NCBI GenBank assembly: GCA_036559125.1
Contig: DATBTT010000056.1
Location: forward strand, 1 to 64,000
Length of the DNA: 64,000 nucleotides
Reading direction: 5' to 3'
Origin: JALYTZ01 sp036559125
GTDB lineage: Bacteria > Vulcanimicrobiota > Vulcanimicrobiia > Vulcanimicrobiales > Vulcanimicrobiaceae
The notes beneath the pieces were generated by a model. It saw nothing but the letters and a program-made list of their open reading frames with translations. It was not told the DNA's origin and made no database searches. Numbering within the stretch: position 1 is the stretch's first letter; each line of letters opens with the position of its first letter. The translations under genes were made by a program, and so were the position numbers. This document shows, piece by piece, positions 36,010-44,742 of the stretch.

Positions 36010-36741
36010 CTAGCGCTCGTAGCCTTCCATTTTGAGCAAACGAGCTTTCATCTCAATTCCATAGCCGTAGTTGTGCAGATCGCCGTTTGAGTCGACGACG
36101 CGGTGGCACGGGAAGAGTAAGGGCAGCGGATTGCGCGCCATCGCTTGACCGACGGCGCGCGCGGCGCGCGGACGTCCGATCTCGCGCGCGACCCACGCGT
36201 ACGAACGTACCTCTCCGGGGGGAATTTGGGCCGCGGCTTTGAGCGCGGCTTGTTCGAACGGGGTCAGATCGCTGATGTCGATGCGTTGCTGATCTACGTG
36301 CCAGGTCTTGAAAAAATTCGCGATCATCGAGCGCAGCCATTCCGGCGCTTCGCCGCGTTGCACGGTTCTGCGCAGACGCCGTTCGACCTGATCGCGGACG
36401 CTTTCAAACGGGTCTCCACGATCGATGCCGATAAACGTGATGCGCGCTTCTTTGAATCCCACGTATAGAAGTCCGATCGGCGTCGCAACTGCCGTCAGCG
36501 TGATCGGCGTGGAACGGTACTTGTGCTTGATCTGCGCGATGTGTTCGACGATCTTCGCCGCGAGGTCGCACGAGGGTTGCGGTTGAGGCAGACAGGAAAG
36601 GCAGTATGCGACGCCTTCGTATTGCTCGTAGAGCTCCTGACAGGGAGGACAAGCACGTAGATGGCTCTGAACCGCTTCTCGCAAGGGAGGCATCCCCTCG
36701 CGAATGTCGTCCCAGAGCGCCTCGACGTCACGACAGCGCAT
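36010..36741 (-). CDS. Anti-sigma zinc-finger domain fused to O6-alkylguanine-DNA alkyltransferase
   Basis: About 243 residues from ATG 36741. Residues 1-45 match a zinc anti-sigma (ZAS/zf-HC2) domain: C3 in MRCRDVEAL, then H27, C31 and C34 in HLRACPPC, the HxxxCxxC motif. A linker has more cysteines (C47, C50, C58). From about residue 80 it is a full alkyltransferase: ATPIGLLYVGF, LTPFEQAALKAAAQIPPGEV, the arginine-finger segment RAARAVGQAMARNPLP and the methyl-acceptor C212 in FPCHRVV. The family transfers alkyl groups from O6-guanine to that cysteine. It overlaps the ECF sigma gene by 14 bases. I infer that it holds the sigma factor and releases it on alkylation. Confidence 0.88.
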   Translation of the reverse strand: MRCRDVEALWDDIREGMPPLREAVQSHLRACPPCQELYEQYEGVAYCLSCLPQPQPSCDLAAKIVEHIAQIKHKYRSTPITLTAVATPIGLLYVGFKEARITFIGIDRGDPFESVRDQVERRLRRTVQRGEAPEWLRSMIANFFKTWHVDQQRIDISDLTPFEQAALKAAAQIPPGEVRSYAWVAREIGRPRAARAVGQAMARNPLPLLFPCHRVVDSNGDLHNYGYGIEMKARLLKMEGYER

Positions 36742-37417
36742 GGAAAGTATCTCCTTGAGGCACGATTTTTCCGATCTGCGGCCCGAGAATGCGGCGCAAG
36801 ATGCGTACCGCACGATGCACGTGCGACTTTACCGTTCCGATAGGTTGATCCAGGATTTCGGCGATTTCGGGGTGGCTGCGCCCCTCGATGAATCGCAGCG
36901 TCGCCGCGGCGCGCAGATGCATCGGCAGTTGTAAGAGTGCTCGCTCGACCAAGTCCATGTCGGCGCTTTGTTCGACGATGGTTTCGGGTTGCGGGGGTCC
37001 GTCGTGCGTCGCGCCGCGCAGGAGTGCATCCGGGTCGGCAAGCGCGTCCAGTGCTACGTTGGTTGGCCGCTTGCTGCGCAAGCGGTTCCGGGTCACGTTG
37101 AGCGTGATCGTGTAGAGCCAGGGCTGAAGACGAAGCTCCGAACGCTGCTCGAGCGACATCTTGCCGAGAGCGCGATAGGCGCGCACGAAGGCGTCCTGCA
37201 CGATCTCCTCGGCGTCCTCACGGTTGCCCGTCATACGCAGGGCAAACCCATAGAGACGCCGCTGGAATTCGTCTACGATGGTATCGAAGCGCTCGACGCT
37301 CGGTGTAACGGATTGCGACCTAGTCGCCGTCCTTTTCGCCGAAGCCGCAGGTGGCACGGTGAACTCCCTCAGGAGTGGTGCGAGCGCGCTCATACACGCG
37401 TCCCAACACCGACTCAT
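36728..37417 (-). CDS. ECF-type RNA polymerase sigma factor
   Basis: 229 residues. Region 2 is YGFALRMTGNREDAEEIVQD and the following FVRAYRAL; region 4 is LPMHLRAAATLRFIEGRSHP and IGTVKSHVHRAVRILRRIL. The N-terminus may begin at 37417 or at an ATG at 37393. It is followed by the ZAS-alkyltransferase fusion, its likely anti-sigma. A GGAAAC on the minus strand at 37451-37446 resembles an ECF -35 element and would allow autoregulation, though the -10 is not clear. The regulon is unknown. Confidence 0.9.
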   Translation of the reverse strand: MSRCWDACMSALAPLLREFTVPPAASAKRTATRSQSVTPSVERFDTIVDEFQRRLYGFALRMTGNREDAEEIVQDAFVRAYRALGKMSLEQRSELRLQPWLYTITLNVTRNRLRSKRPTNVALDALADPDALLRGATHDGPPQPETIVEQSADMDLVERALLQLPMHLRAAATLRFIEGRSHPEIAEILDQPIGTVKSHVHRAVRILRRILGPQIGKIVPQGDTFHALS

Positions 37418-37497
37418 GCTGCAAAGGTTTCACATATACCCCGCCGTTTCCTTAACCATAACGCAGGTCCTCAACCGCGCGCGGGGAAGGCTCCGAC

Positions 37498-37578
37498 ATG
37501 ACGCCGCAAGCAGCTGTCATGCGAAAATCCCAAGCCGTTCGGCCGTACTGCGCCGAGCGGTTTTTTGTATTTCGCTAG
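37498..37578 (+). other. Possible 26-residue leader peptide ORF ending in a terminator
   Basis: ATG at 37498 follows GGGGAAGG with good spacing and opens a 26-codon frame (MTPQAAVMRKSQAVRPYCAE...) whose last codons run through the terminator hairpin to a TAG at 37576. This layout is like an attenuation leader for the gene at 37606. It could also be chance. Confidence 0.3.
37535..37566 (+). terminator. Intrinsic terminator or attenuator before the 37606 gene
   Basis: CCGTTCGGC (37535-37543) pairs over nine positions (one G-U) with GCCGAGCGG (37552-37560), followed by six T (37561-37566). It lies 40 bases before the next plus-strand start and no plus-strand gene ends upstream, so it probably acts on a leader transcript. 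Confidence 0.75.
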
Positions 37579-37605
37579 CGAGCAACCTTAGTAGAGGATT
37601 ACGGT

Positions 37606-37995
37606 ATGGACAATGTCATCGAGCCACAGGATCTAGCCTTCGACGCGTACACGATGTGCAGTTTTCTTCCCAACCTCGACTCGGCGCGGGCAATCCCGCT
37701 GGTGCTCATCGGCTACCGTCGCAGCGAAGATCCGTGGTTCGTCTGGCTAGTCCCCAAGAGCGGCGTCGACGCGAGCGTGTTAACCGATGACCCGTATTAT
37801 GCCAAAGTGCTGCGCGACCCACAGACGTATTTCCGTAAGAAGCTCGGCAAATACGTCGAAGAAACCGGCTGCGTCAAGCGCGGCATCGAAATGCTGATCG
37901 ACTACCACCAAAACCATCTGGCGTTTACGCCGCTGGTCCACATGCACGAGATGCCGTTCAGGCATCCGATGTCGCTCGAGTTGGCAGCGATCTGA
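37606..37995 (+). CDS. Hypothetical protein
   Basis: A 129-residue soluble protein with a good ribosome-binding site (AGAGGA) and no signal peptide. It has two cysteines and a His-rich end (IDYHQNHLAFTPLVHMHEM). I do not recognise the family. A terminator-like hairpin sits in its leader, which hints at regulated expression. Confidence 0.65.
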   Translation: MDNVIEPQDLAFDAYTMCSFLPNLDSARAIPLVLIGYRRSEDPWFVWLVPKSGVDASVLTDDPYYAKVLRDPQTYFRKKLGKYVEETGCVKRGIEMLIDYHQNHLAFTPLVHMHEMPFRHPMSLELAAI

Positions 37996-38003
37996 TCCGA
38001 GTT

Positions 38004-38798
38004 TTACGGGTGGACGGCTTGCGCCTCGGTCATTACCGATTGCGCGCCGTCCGCGCGGATCGAACGTTTGTAGACGATCGTCACCGGCGTGCTTCCGGCG
38101 CGATCGTTCAACGAGCCGGTTATCGTCAACGTTTCGTCAAGTGCGAGAAGTAGCGCCCCGTGAAGCGCATAGTACGCCGCGCCGCGCATGCGAATTTTCC
38201 CGTGCATGGAAATATTCGGGTGGTCGGGGAGCGGCCCCACCATCGGGCCCGTCGCGTCGAAGCCGACGCCTACAGCCGGCTTACCGGACACGCGCGCGAC
38301 CGAGGCCCGCAGCAGATAGCCTTTAAGCGATCCGCCGGTGATTGGCGACGGAAAATCGAACGGGACGCTTCCGTGCAGATGAAGCAAGTCGCGCAGCGTT
38401 TCCTCATCGAGTTCGATCGCGAACGGCTGGTTGAGAACGGTCAAATAATCGGGATCGGCATCGGCGCTGTCCTGCAGTTCGCCCGATGGCGCCATCTCTT
38501 GCGCGAAACTAGCGCTGGCCGACGAGCGGCCCTCTTGGTCGGTCCGCGTGTACCGTACTTTCGCCACAAAGCGGGTTTGCTTGCCTTGCCGCACGATGGA
38601 GAGCTGCTGGGTGCCGGAATAACTGATTTGGGTCTGAAGGTCGGAATGCCCGATCTGATAGCTGTCGTTTCCGCGAACGACGTAGCGTTGATCCGCAAGG
38701 GCCGAAGTACAAAGTGCGAGGGCTATCGCAATGCACAGGCCGGGGATGGAAGCGCGGGGACGCGTGATGGTCGTTCTCTCTTTCTGAGGCGGCTCCAA
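38004..38798 (-). CDS. Hypothetical exported protein
   Basis: 264 residues from a TTG, with a signal-peptide-like stretch IPGLCIAIALALCTSALA ending before DQRYVV. The mature part is beta-rich, with repeated short strands (YVVRGNDSYQIGHSDLQTQI) and no catalytic motif that I recognise. It is convergent with the 37606 gene and diverges from the GH125 gene. Confidence 0.65.
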   Translation of the reverse strand: MEPPQKERTTITRPRASIPGLCIAIALALCTSALADQRYVVRGNDSYQIGHSDLQTQISYSGTQQLSIVRQGKQTRFVAKVRYTRTDQEGRSSASASFAQEMAPSGELQDSADADPDYLTVLNQPFAIELDEETLRDLLHLHGSVPFDFPSPITGGSLKGYLLRASVARVSGKPAVGVGFDATGPMVGPLPDHPNISMHGKIRMRGAAYYALHGALLLALDETLTITGSLNDRAGSTPVTIVYKRSIRADGAQSVMTEAQAVHP

Positions 38799-38908
38799 GG
38801 TCTAGATGAAAGCATTATCCCAGGAAACGAGGTCGCGCGAAACATCGAAGAGCGTAAATTTTTGCCGATACTTCATATGATGCGGTCATTCTTGGGTATC
38901 TCCGGCGT

Positions 38909-40186
38909 ATGAACCCGGCTCGTTTTGCCGCGGCTATGGCTGCATTGACGCTGGTGTTAACGCTGCCGGCGCCTGCGGCTCCGACCGCCGACACGGCCGT
39001 GCAGCGCGCTTCGGCGGTTTCCGTCAAGCTGCGCAAGATCTATCAGACCGCGTACGACGAGGCGTATAGCCGTCACGCGATCATACAGAGCGACGGCACG
39101 ACGTTCGTCTCCACCGGGGACATCGACGAGGAATGGCTGCGCGACTCGAGTGCCGTGATGATTCCGTACATAGGCGCCTCGCAAAGCGATCCCTACGTCC
39201 GGTTCATGCTACGCGGCGCCATCGCCCGGCAGGTCCGGTACATCAATATCGACCCGTACGCCAACGCCTTTACCCTGCGGTACACCGTCGCCGAGCGTAA
39301 GTTCGAGATGGACTCGCTACTCTATCCGATTTGGTTCTCGTATCTGTATTGGAAAGAGACCGGGGACCGCACCATCTTTACCCCCGAGTTCCAGCACGCG
39401 ATGCACCGGGCGATCGAGACGTTACGCACCGAACAGAAACACGACACACGCTCGCATTACACGCACGGAGAACTGGCGAACGGGGGTAAGGGCAGCCGGG
39501 TCGCGTTTACGGGACTGGTCTGGACGGGGTTCCGCCCGTCGGACGACGCGGCGCGCTATCAATACAATATTCCCGACAACATGTTCGCCGTCGTCGTCTT
39601 ACGCGACCTCACCTCGATCGAGAAGAAGGTTTACCAAGATCGAGCGATGGCCGGCAATGCGTACGGCATGTCGGTGCAGATTTCGCGCGCGATCGAGCGC
39701 AACGGGTTAGTCAATTTGCCCGGTTTCGGGCGCATCTACGCCTACGAGATCGACGGGCTGGGCCACGCGAATCTGATGGACGACGCCAACGTGCCGTCCC
39801 TGCTCTCGATCCCGTACTTCGGCTATGTCGGCGTGCACGACGTCGTATACCGAGCTACGCGCGGCTTCGTGCTCTCGACGCGCAACCCATATTTCTACGT
39901 CGGCAAGTATGCGTCGGGGATCGGTAGTCCACACACGCCGCACGGGTATATTTGGCCGCTATCGCTCGTGATGCAGGCGCTCACCGCCACCGACAGCTCC
40001 GAAATCGATCAAGTGCTAGGGTATATCGCGGCTTCGGACGTGGGCGATCACCGGTTGCACGAATCATTCAACGCCGATTGGCCCGAATCGTACACGCGCG
40101 GCGACTTCGCGTGGCCCAACGCGCTCTTCGCGCAACTGATGCTCACGCGCTCGAACGGCCGTCTCCCAATTTCGGTCGCCAAGTAA
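38909..40186 (+). CDS. GH125 exo-alpha-1,6-mannosidase
   Basis: 425 residues with a signal peptide (FAAAMAALTLVLTLPAPAA). GH125 hallmarks are STGDIDEEWLRDSSAVMIPY, LVWTGFRPSDDAARY and MDDANVPSLLSIPYFGY, with the glycine-rich substrate loop HTPHGYIWPLSLVMQALT. The family removes non-reducing alpha-1,6-mannose from N-glycan type mannosides, here outside the cytoplasm. Together with the PNGase A-like lipoprotein at 49773 this hints at eukaryotic N-glycan use. Confidence 0.9.
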   Translation: MNPARFAAAMAALTLVLTLPAPAAPTADTAVQRASAVSVKLRKIYQTAYDEAYSRHAIIQSDGTTFVSTGDIDEEWLRDSSAVMIPYIGASQSDPYVRFMLRGAIARQVRYINIDPYANAFTLRYTVAERKFEMDSLLYPIWFSYLYWKETGDRTIFTPEFQHAMHRAIETLRTEQKHDTRSHYTHGELANGGKGSRVAFTGLVWTGFRPSDDAARYQYNIPDNMFAVVVLRDLTSIEKKVYQDRAMAGNAYGMSVQISRAIERNGLVNLPGFGRIYAYEIDGLGHANLMDDANVPSLLSIPYFGYVGVHDVVYRATRGFVLSTRNPYFYVGKYASGIGSPHTPHGYIWPLSLVMQALTATDSSEIDQVLGYIAASDVGDHRLHESFNADWPESYTRGDFAWPNALFAQLMLTRSNGRLPISVAK

Positions 40187-40188
40187 CG

Positions 40189-40935
40189 CTACTTGCGTGC
40201 CGTTTGCCGTTCGCGGGCGGCCAGGTCGAGATAGATTACCGTCGTCAGGGCCGAAAGCGGCACGATCAAGAACGTCCCGAGCGGCAACCCACCCCATATC
40301 TGCGAGTGCGCGACGTGTTTGGCGTCGAGAAACAGCGCCAGTGCTTGAAGTGCCGTTGAAATAAGGACCTGAATTGCGAGCAGGGCCAGCGCGCGCCGAA
40401 AGTCGAGCATACCGAGCACGATGCTACGCAAAAATGCGCGAGGCACGACCGTGAGGGTGGATACCTCAGGCTCGAGGCTCGCATAGACGTCGGCGTAGAC
40501 GATCGCGGCCGCGATCATGAACGCAAAGGCGCCCAAGATGAGACCGCCTATCAGGTCGACGCCCGCGAACGCCATCGCATACGTACCCACCGTCATTACG
40601 AGGACGGCGATGAAGTCGATTACGATGACCGCCCACAGCCGTTCGAGGATCCGCTCCCAGCGTTGACGCGCGGTCATCGAGGCGGCATGAAGGTCGTTTG
40701 CGACGTGTACGTTGGTAATTGCGGTCAAAATTGGGCCGAGCAGAAATCCCGCGACGATGTCGGAGTGCGGCAATCGCGAATAGAACGCGAGCGCGAGTTC
40801 GCCTGCGAGTATGATGGTCGCGGCGGCAACGTATAAAATCCAGCGTCGCGCGCACAAGACCAACGCGCGTCGTACGAGCGTCAGGAACGTTGCGGGCGGT
40901 GGGGGCGCTTCAGCGGTCGGGAGTGGCCAGCTCAG
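40189..40935 (-). CDS. Hypothetical multi-pass membrane protein
   Basis: About 240 residues with five to six membrane helices (WILYVAAATIILAGELALAF, WAVIVIDFIAVLVMTVGTYA, GGLILGAFAFMIAAAIVYAD and others), resembling uncharacterised DUF-type membrane proteins. The start is unclear. Its frame overlaps the end of the upstream gene; candidates are a CTG at 40935 (shown) or TTG at 40863, while an ATG at 41016 needs a 107-base overlap. Ends three bases from the convergent GH125 stop. Confidence 0.6.
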   Translation of the reverse strand: MSWPLPTAEAPPPPATFLTLVRRALVLCARRWILYVAAATIILAGELALAFYSRLPHSDIVAGFLLGPILTAITNVHVANDLHAASMTARQRWERILERLWAVIVIDFIAVLVMTVGTYAMAFAGVDLIGGLILGAFAFMIAAAIVYADVYASLEPEVSTLTVVPRAFLRSIVLGMLDFRRALALLAIQVLISTALQALALFLDAKHVAHSQIWGGLPLGTFLIVPLSALTTVIYLDLAARERQTARK

Positions 40936-41245
40936 AACGCCGTCCGGATGCGCTGCGCGAGGGCACGTAAAAGCGGACGCTGGCAACGTCGCCGCAGACG
41001 ACCACGTCCTCCGCATCCGCGAACGTTCGACCGTCGACGTCGACGATGAATCGGCCGGAGGCCAACCCTGAGAGCGTCGCGCGAACGCTGCGTTGGAACT
41101 TATCGGAGGGGGCGCGCGTCCCAATGGCCTCGCGCACGGCCAACACCACGAGTTCGCGCACCCGCAACGGGGTGGCGAGCGCGAAGGCCGCCGAACCGTT
41201 GCACGCGACGGCGTGGAGATCGAGAGGCACTTTGACGCGGATCAC
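40910..41245 (-). CDS. Hypothetical protein
   Basis: 111 residues from GTG 41245, a mixed alpha/beta protein (VKVPLDLHAVACNGSAAFAL, SGRFIVDVDGRTFADAEDVV) with no recognised family. It lies before the membrane protein and overlaps its likely start, so the two are probably coupled. It diverges from the 41309 gene. Confidence 0.5.
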   Translation of the reverse strand: MIRVKVPLDLHAVACNGSAAFALATPLRVRELVVLAVREAIGTRAPSDKFQRSVRATLSGLASGRFIVDVDGRTFADAEDVVVCGDVASVRFYVPSRSASGRRSELATPDR

Positions 41246-41308
41246 GATAGTGAAGTTTTGGGCGAACTTCGAGGAGCCGCCTGCCGCCGGGGAGTAACGA
41301 TTGCGCCA

Positions 41309-41653
41309 ATGTCGGTATTCGGCAAGTTCATCGCCAAGATGGACGAGAACGACCTGGCCTCCGCCCTGGCGCAGAGCGAGCGCTCCATGCTACCCGCCGC
41401 GCGCCGCGCACTCGTTGAGTCAATCTTCGCGGTTTTTCGCGAGCGCGGCGAATCGTCCGAGGATGCGGCCGAAGGTGCCGGCACGACCGTGAGCGCGATC
41501 GAAGCGGGGCAATCGCAGGCAGTCGCCGCATTGTTGGCTTACGCGCACGGTAGCGCCGGTTTACTGAAAGAGGCCACAACCACGTTCATCGAGGAGCATC
41601 CGGAGTTCGTCGATCAACTCCCGCCGGCACTCGTGCGCGGCATCTCACGATGA
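41309..41653 (+). CDS. Hypothetical helical protein
   Basis: 114 residues from ATG 41309, chosen for GGGGAG just upstream and because the longer frame is antisense to the upstream gene. Almost all helix (MSVFGKFIAKMDENDLASAL, ATTTFIEEHPEFVDQLPPAL). No family recognised. Its stop overlaps the next ATG as ATGA, so it is coupled to the membrane protein that follows. Confidence 0.6.
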   Translation: MSVFGKFIAKMDENDLASALAQSERSMLPAARRALVESIFAVFRERGESSEDAAEGAGTTVSAIEAGQSQAVAALLAYAHGSAGLLKEATTTFIEEHPEFVDQLPPALVRGISR

Positions 41654-42414
41654 GCGATCCGCCGCGCCGTCGACGTTCTTCGGGTTACACGCAACGCGAA
41701 CGCAGCGGCGGTCCCGGCGGCGGCTCCGGATTTCCGCTTTGGCCGCTGCTCGTCGTTATCGTCGTGCTCGGATTTTTTATAGGCGGCGTGCTCGCCCATT
41801 TCTTGGGTGCGCCGAAACTCGCATCGAACGGTAAAACCGTAACGCCCACGCCGTTGCCGACCGAGCGAGTCGCGCAAACGGTGACCGCGCCGCCGACGTT
41901 GCAGCCGGCTAAAGTACCGGCACAGCGGCCCGTCCGCACGCCGCGTCCGAGCGCAGTACCCACCGCCACGCCCCAACCGGCCGCAACTTCCGAACCTCAT
42001 TCCACCCCGACGCCGCGGCCCACGAGCGTCGCCGTCGTGGTCACGCCAAGACCGTCAGCACCGCAATCTGCGGCTCCCACGAGCACGCCGCTGCCGCGAC
42101 GTACGGAACCCATCGCGCGCAAAGCGCCGCCGGTTGCGACGCCGGCAAGTGCCGCCGGAAGCGTCGTGCGTTCGTATATCGACGCGCTCGCCAACGGCAA
42201 TCGGACCGGAGCGCAAGGCTATCTCGCAAACGGCAGCGTCGATCAAGATAGCTTTATCGATGCAAGCGCGCAAATAGCGAGCCTGCGCACGTCGACGATG
42301 CCCGATGGTAGTTCGAAAGTCGACGTCGATCTCAACACCGCTAGCGGTAAATACTTCATCACGTTCACCGTCGCCGGCAACCGCATCACCGATCACACGG
42401 CGATAAAACCGTAA
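41650..42414 (+). CDS. Membrane-anchored protein with a Pro/Thr-rich stalk
   Basis: 254 residues: a short basic cytoplasmic start, one membrane helix (PLWPLLVVIVVLGFFIGGVL), about 100 residues of Pro/Thr/Ser-rich linker (PTPLPTE, TPRPSAVPTATPQP) and a small C-terminal domain (SAAGSVVRSYIDALANGNRT to the end) that resembles NTF2-like or DUF4878-type folds. It would project outside the cytoplasmic membrane. Function unknown. Coupled to the helical protein by ATGA. Confidence 0.72.
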   Translation: MSDPPRRRRSSGYTQRERSGGPGGGSGFPLWPLLVVIVVLGFFIGGVLAHFLGAPKLASNGKTVTPTPLPTERVAQTVTAPPTLQPAKVPAQRPVRTPRPSAVPTATPQPAATSEPHSTPTPRPTSVAVVVTPRPSAPQSAAPTSTPLPRRTEPIARKAPPVATPASAAGSVVRSYIDALANGNRTGAQGYLANGSVDQDSFIDASAQIASLRTSTMPDGSSKVDVDLNTASGKYFITFTVAGNRITDHTAIKP

Positions 42415-42425
42415 CGGCGGCGGCC

Positions 42426-44096
42426 TTAGAGTTCGGCGCCGAGACCGGTGGTGGCGCGTACTTCGAGTTGCGCGTAGAGTGCTTCGGATTCGGGATCGCG
42501 TGAGAGGAGCGTACCGACGACGGCAGCGATGAATCCGAGCGGAACCGAGACTAAGCCGGGGTTAGCGAGCGGGAAAATGGGCGGTGCTTGAATGAGGTGT
42601 CGCACGACGGCGTCGGCCGGATCGACGCCCATGACTGCGGGGCCGATCGCGATGAGCGCGAGCGACGACACGAGCCCGGCGATCATGCCGCTAATCGTGC
42701 CGGCTCTGTTGAAACGCTTCCACGCGAGCGTCAGAATGATCGCCGGAACGTTGGCGCTTGCCGCCACCGCGAAAGCCAGGCCGACGAGAAATGCGACGTT
42801 GAGATTCTTCAACCATATCGCGAGCACGATCGAGATGACGGCGACGACTGCGGCGGTCATGCGCGCGACCTGAAGTTGCTCGACTTCGTCCCCCTCGCCG
42901 TTGCGAACGAGCGTCCACCAAATGTCGTGCGCGAATGCCGACGACGCCGCAATGGTTAGGCCGGCGACTACCGCCAGGATCGTTGCAAATGCGACGGCGG
43001 CGATGAATGCGAGAAAGAGATCGCCACCAAGGCTTTGGGCGAGCACGATCGCCGCGAGGTTATCGTTTTTGACCGGTACGATGTAGCCGTCGCGTTGCAG
43101 GTCGGCATTGAGCGCAGGCGCTTGCGCGGGGTGGTGCGCGATGTAGCGAATCGCCTCGCCGCTGCCGACGTGCGGTCCGATGCGCGCCTGGCCGACGAGC
43201 GTGGCGGCGCCAAAACCCATGAACGTCGTCAGCAGGTAAAAAATGCCGATCAGCACCATCGCCCATGCGACCGACGTCCGCGCGGCCTTCGCCGAAGGCA
43301 CGGTGTAGAAACGCATGAGAATGTGCGGTAGACCCGCCGTGCCTAAAACGAGCGCGATGCCGAGCGACAGAAGATCCAGCGCTCCCCAGCGGCCGGAGAA
43401 GAACAAGCCGGGCTGCAACAGGCTTTTCGTCGTGCCCGCGCCGACCGCTCCATGTGCGTTTGCCGCGGCAGCAAAGAAGTCGCCGAGCGAAAAATGATAG
43501 TGCGAGAGGACGAGCACGGAGAGCAGCGCGCTCGCACCCAATAACAAGCCTGCCTTGATCGTTTGCACCCACGTGGTCGCCAGCATCCCTCCGACCGTCA
43601 CGTATACGAGCATCAAGACGCCGACGACGATGATTGCCGTATTGAAACTAAACCCGGGGATCAAGGCGTTGACGAGCGATCCGGCGCCGACCATCTGTGC
43701 GATCATGTAGAATAGCGTGATGATGAGCGTCGAAATGGCGGCGATGGCGCGAACGCCGCGTCCGCGGTTTCGAAATGAAATGACGTCGGCCATCGTGTAT
43801 TTGCCGGTATTGCGCAGCGGTTCGGCAACCAGTAGCAGCACCGTCAGATATGCCACTAGCCATCCCACCGAATACATGAAACCGTCGAAGCCGAAAAATG
43901 CGATGAGCCCGGTAATGCCCAAAAATGAAGCGGCCGACATGTAGTCGCCCGCAACGGCCCAACCGTTTTGAAAGCCGCTGATTCGGCGGTGGGCACTGTA
44001 GAATCCGCGGCTGGTCTTGCTGCGCCCCGATGCAAAGTACGTGATCACCAGCGTGATCGCGACGAAGACGACGAACATGACGACGGTGGGGCTCAT
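42426..44096 (-). CDS. actP: Acetate/solute:sodium symporter ActP-like (SSS family)
   Basis: A 556-residue transporter with about 13 membrane helices and the SSS signature near AVAGDYMSAASFLGITG and GTAGLPHILMRFYTVPSAKAAR. It closely follows the ActP pattern and is preceded by a DUF485 gene, the usual partner (yjcH-actP). It imports acetate or related short carboxylates with sodium. Its ATG overlaps the DUF485 stop as TAATG. Confidence 0.9.
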   Translation of the reverse strand: MSPTVVMFVVFVAITLVITYFASGRSKTSRGFYSAHRRISGFQNGWAVAGDYMSAASFLGITGLIAFFGFDGFMYSVGWLVAYLTVLLLVAEPLRNTGKYTMADVISFRNRGRGVRAIAAISTLIITLFYMIAQMVGAGSLVNALIPGFSFNTAIIVVGVLMLVYVTVGGMLATTWVQTIKAGLLLGASALLSVLVLSHYHFSLGDFFAAAANAHGAVGAGTTKSLLQPGLFFSGRWGALDLLSLGIALVLGTAGLPHILMRFYTVPSAKAARTSVAWAMVLIGIFYLLTTFMGFGAATLVGQARIGPHVGSGEAIRYIAHHPAQAPALNADLQRDGYIVPVKNDNLAAIVLAQSLGGDLFLAFIAAVAFATILAVVAGLTIAASSAFAHDIWWTLVRNGEGDEVEQLQVARMTAAVVAVISIVLAIWLKNLNVAFLVGLAFAVAASANVPAIILTLAWKRFNRAGTISGMIAGLVSSLALIAIGPAVMGVDPADAVVRHLIQAPPIFPLANPGLVSVPLGFIAAVVGTLLSRDPESEALYAQLEVRATTGLGAEL

Positions 44097-44422
44097 TACC
44101 GAAACTCGCTGCGTACGCGCCGCACGATTTGCGCTTCCATGAAGTCAAATTTGCGCGCGCGTTGCAGATAGAGCGCGAGCAATATCCACGCCATCGCGAA
44201 TTGCGAGAGCGCGAAAACGTAAGCGGCGTTCAAATGTCCGATCGCCTGACGCTCCATGAGCGCGGGCGCGAATCCGACGAGTATCGGTAGCGCGAAATAG
44301 TAGACCAGAAAGAATATCGTAGCCGGCACGATGAAGCGACGTTTCATCGCCACCAGTTGGCGAAAGGCTGGGTCGGCTTGGATGCTTTCCCAGTCCCCGG
44401 GCGATAGGTGGTGATGCTCCAT
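44096..44422 (-). CDS. DUF485 membrane protein, partner of ActP
   Basis: 108 residues from ATG 44422 with two membrane helices (VPATIFFLVYYFALPILVGF and YVFALSQFAMAWILLALYL) and an N-terminal WESIQADPAFRQLVAMKRRF, typical of DUF485. These proteins accompany ActP transporters. Starts one base after the stop of the upstream membrane gene and overlaps actP by one base. Confidence 0.9.
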   Translation of the reverse strand: MEHHHLSPGDWESIQADPAFRQLVAMKRRFIVPATIFFLVYYFALPILVGFAPALMERQAIGHLNAAYVFALSQFAMAWILLALYLQRARKFDFMEAQIVRRVRSEFR

Positions 44423-44423
44423 G

Positions 44424-44738
44424 CTACCTCTTGATGCGAGCGATGCTTCGCAAGGCGTCCCCAATTAGCAGATCGACGGCCAGCGCGGCTAGAAACGTAC
44501 CGATCGCGTACGCGGAGAAAAGGCCTTCCTCACCGGGCGGGAAGGCGTCGATCAAGAGTAGCAATGCGACGAATGCGGCGCCGAGTCCCACCACGAAACG
44601 CATCGCCCCCGCGAGCGAAAGCGAGCGCAGCGCGCGCGCCGGCGCGTAGTGTCCGATGTCCCAGACGGCCAGCGCCACCACCCAGCACAGCGTTACGCCG
44701 ATCAGACGCGAAAACGCGTCGAGCACGGGGGCGCTCAC
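44424..44738 (-). CDS. Small membrane protein upstream of DUF485-actP
   Basis: 104 residues from a GTG with three membrane helices (LIGVTLCWVVALAVWDIG, AMRFVVGLGAAFVALLLLI, AIGTFLAALAVDLLIG). No family recognised. It begins four bases after sufU and continues into DUF485-actP, so it may be an accessory of the transporter. Confidence 0.65.
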   Translation of the reverse strand: MSAPVLDAFSRLIGVTLCWVVALAVWDIGHYAPARALRSLSLAGAMRFVVGLGAAFVALLLLIDAFPPGEEGLFSAYAIGTFLAALAVDLLIGDALRSIARIKR

Positions 44739-44742
44739 GACG

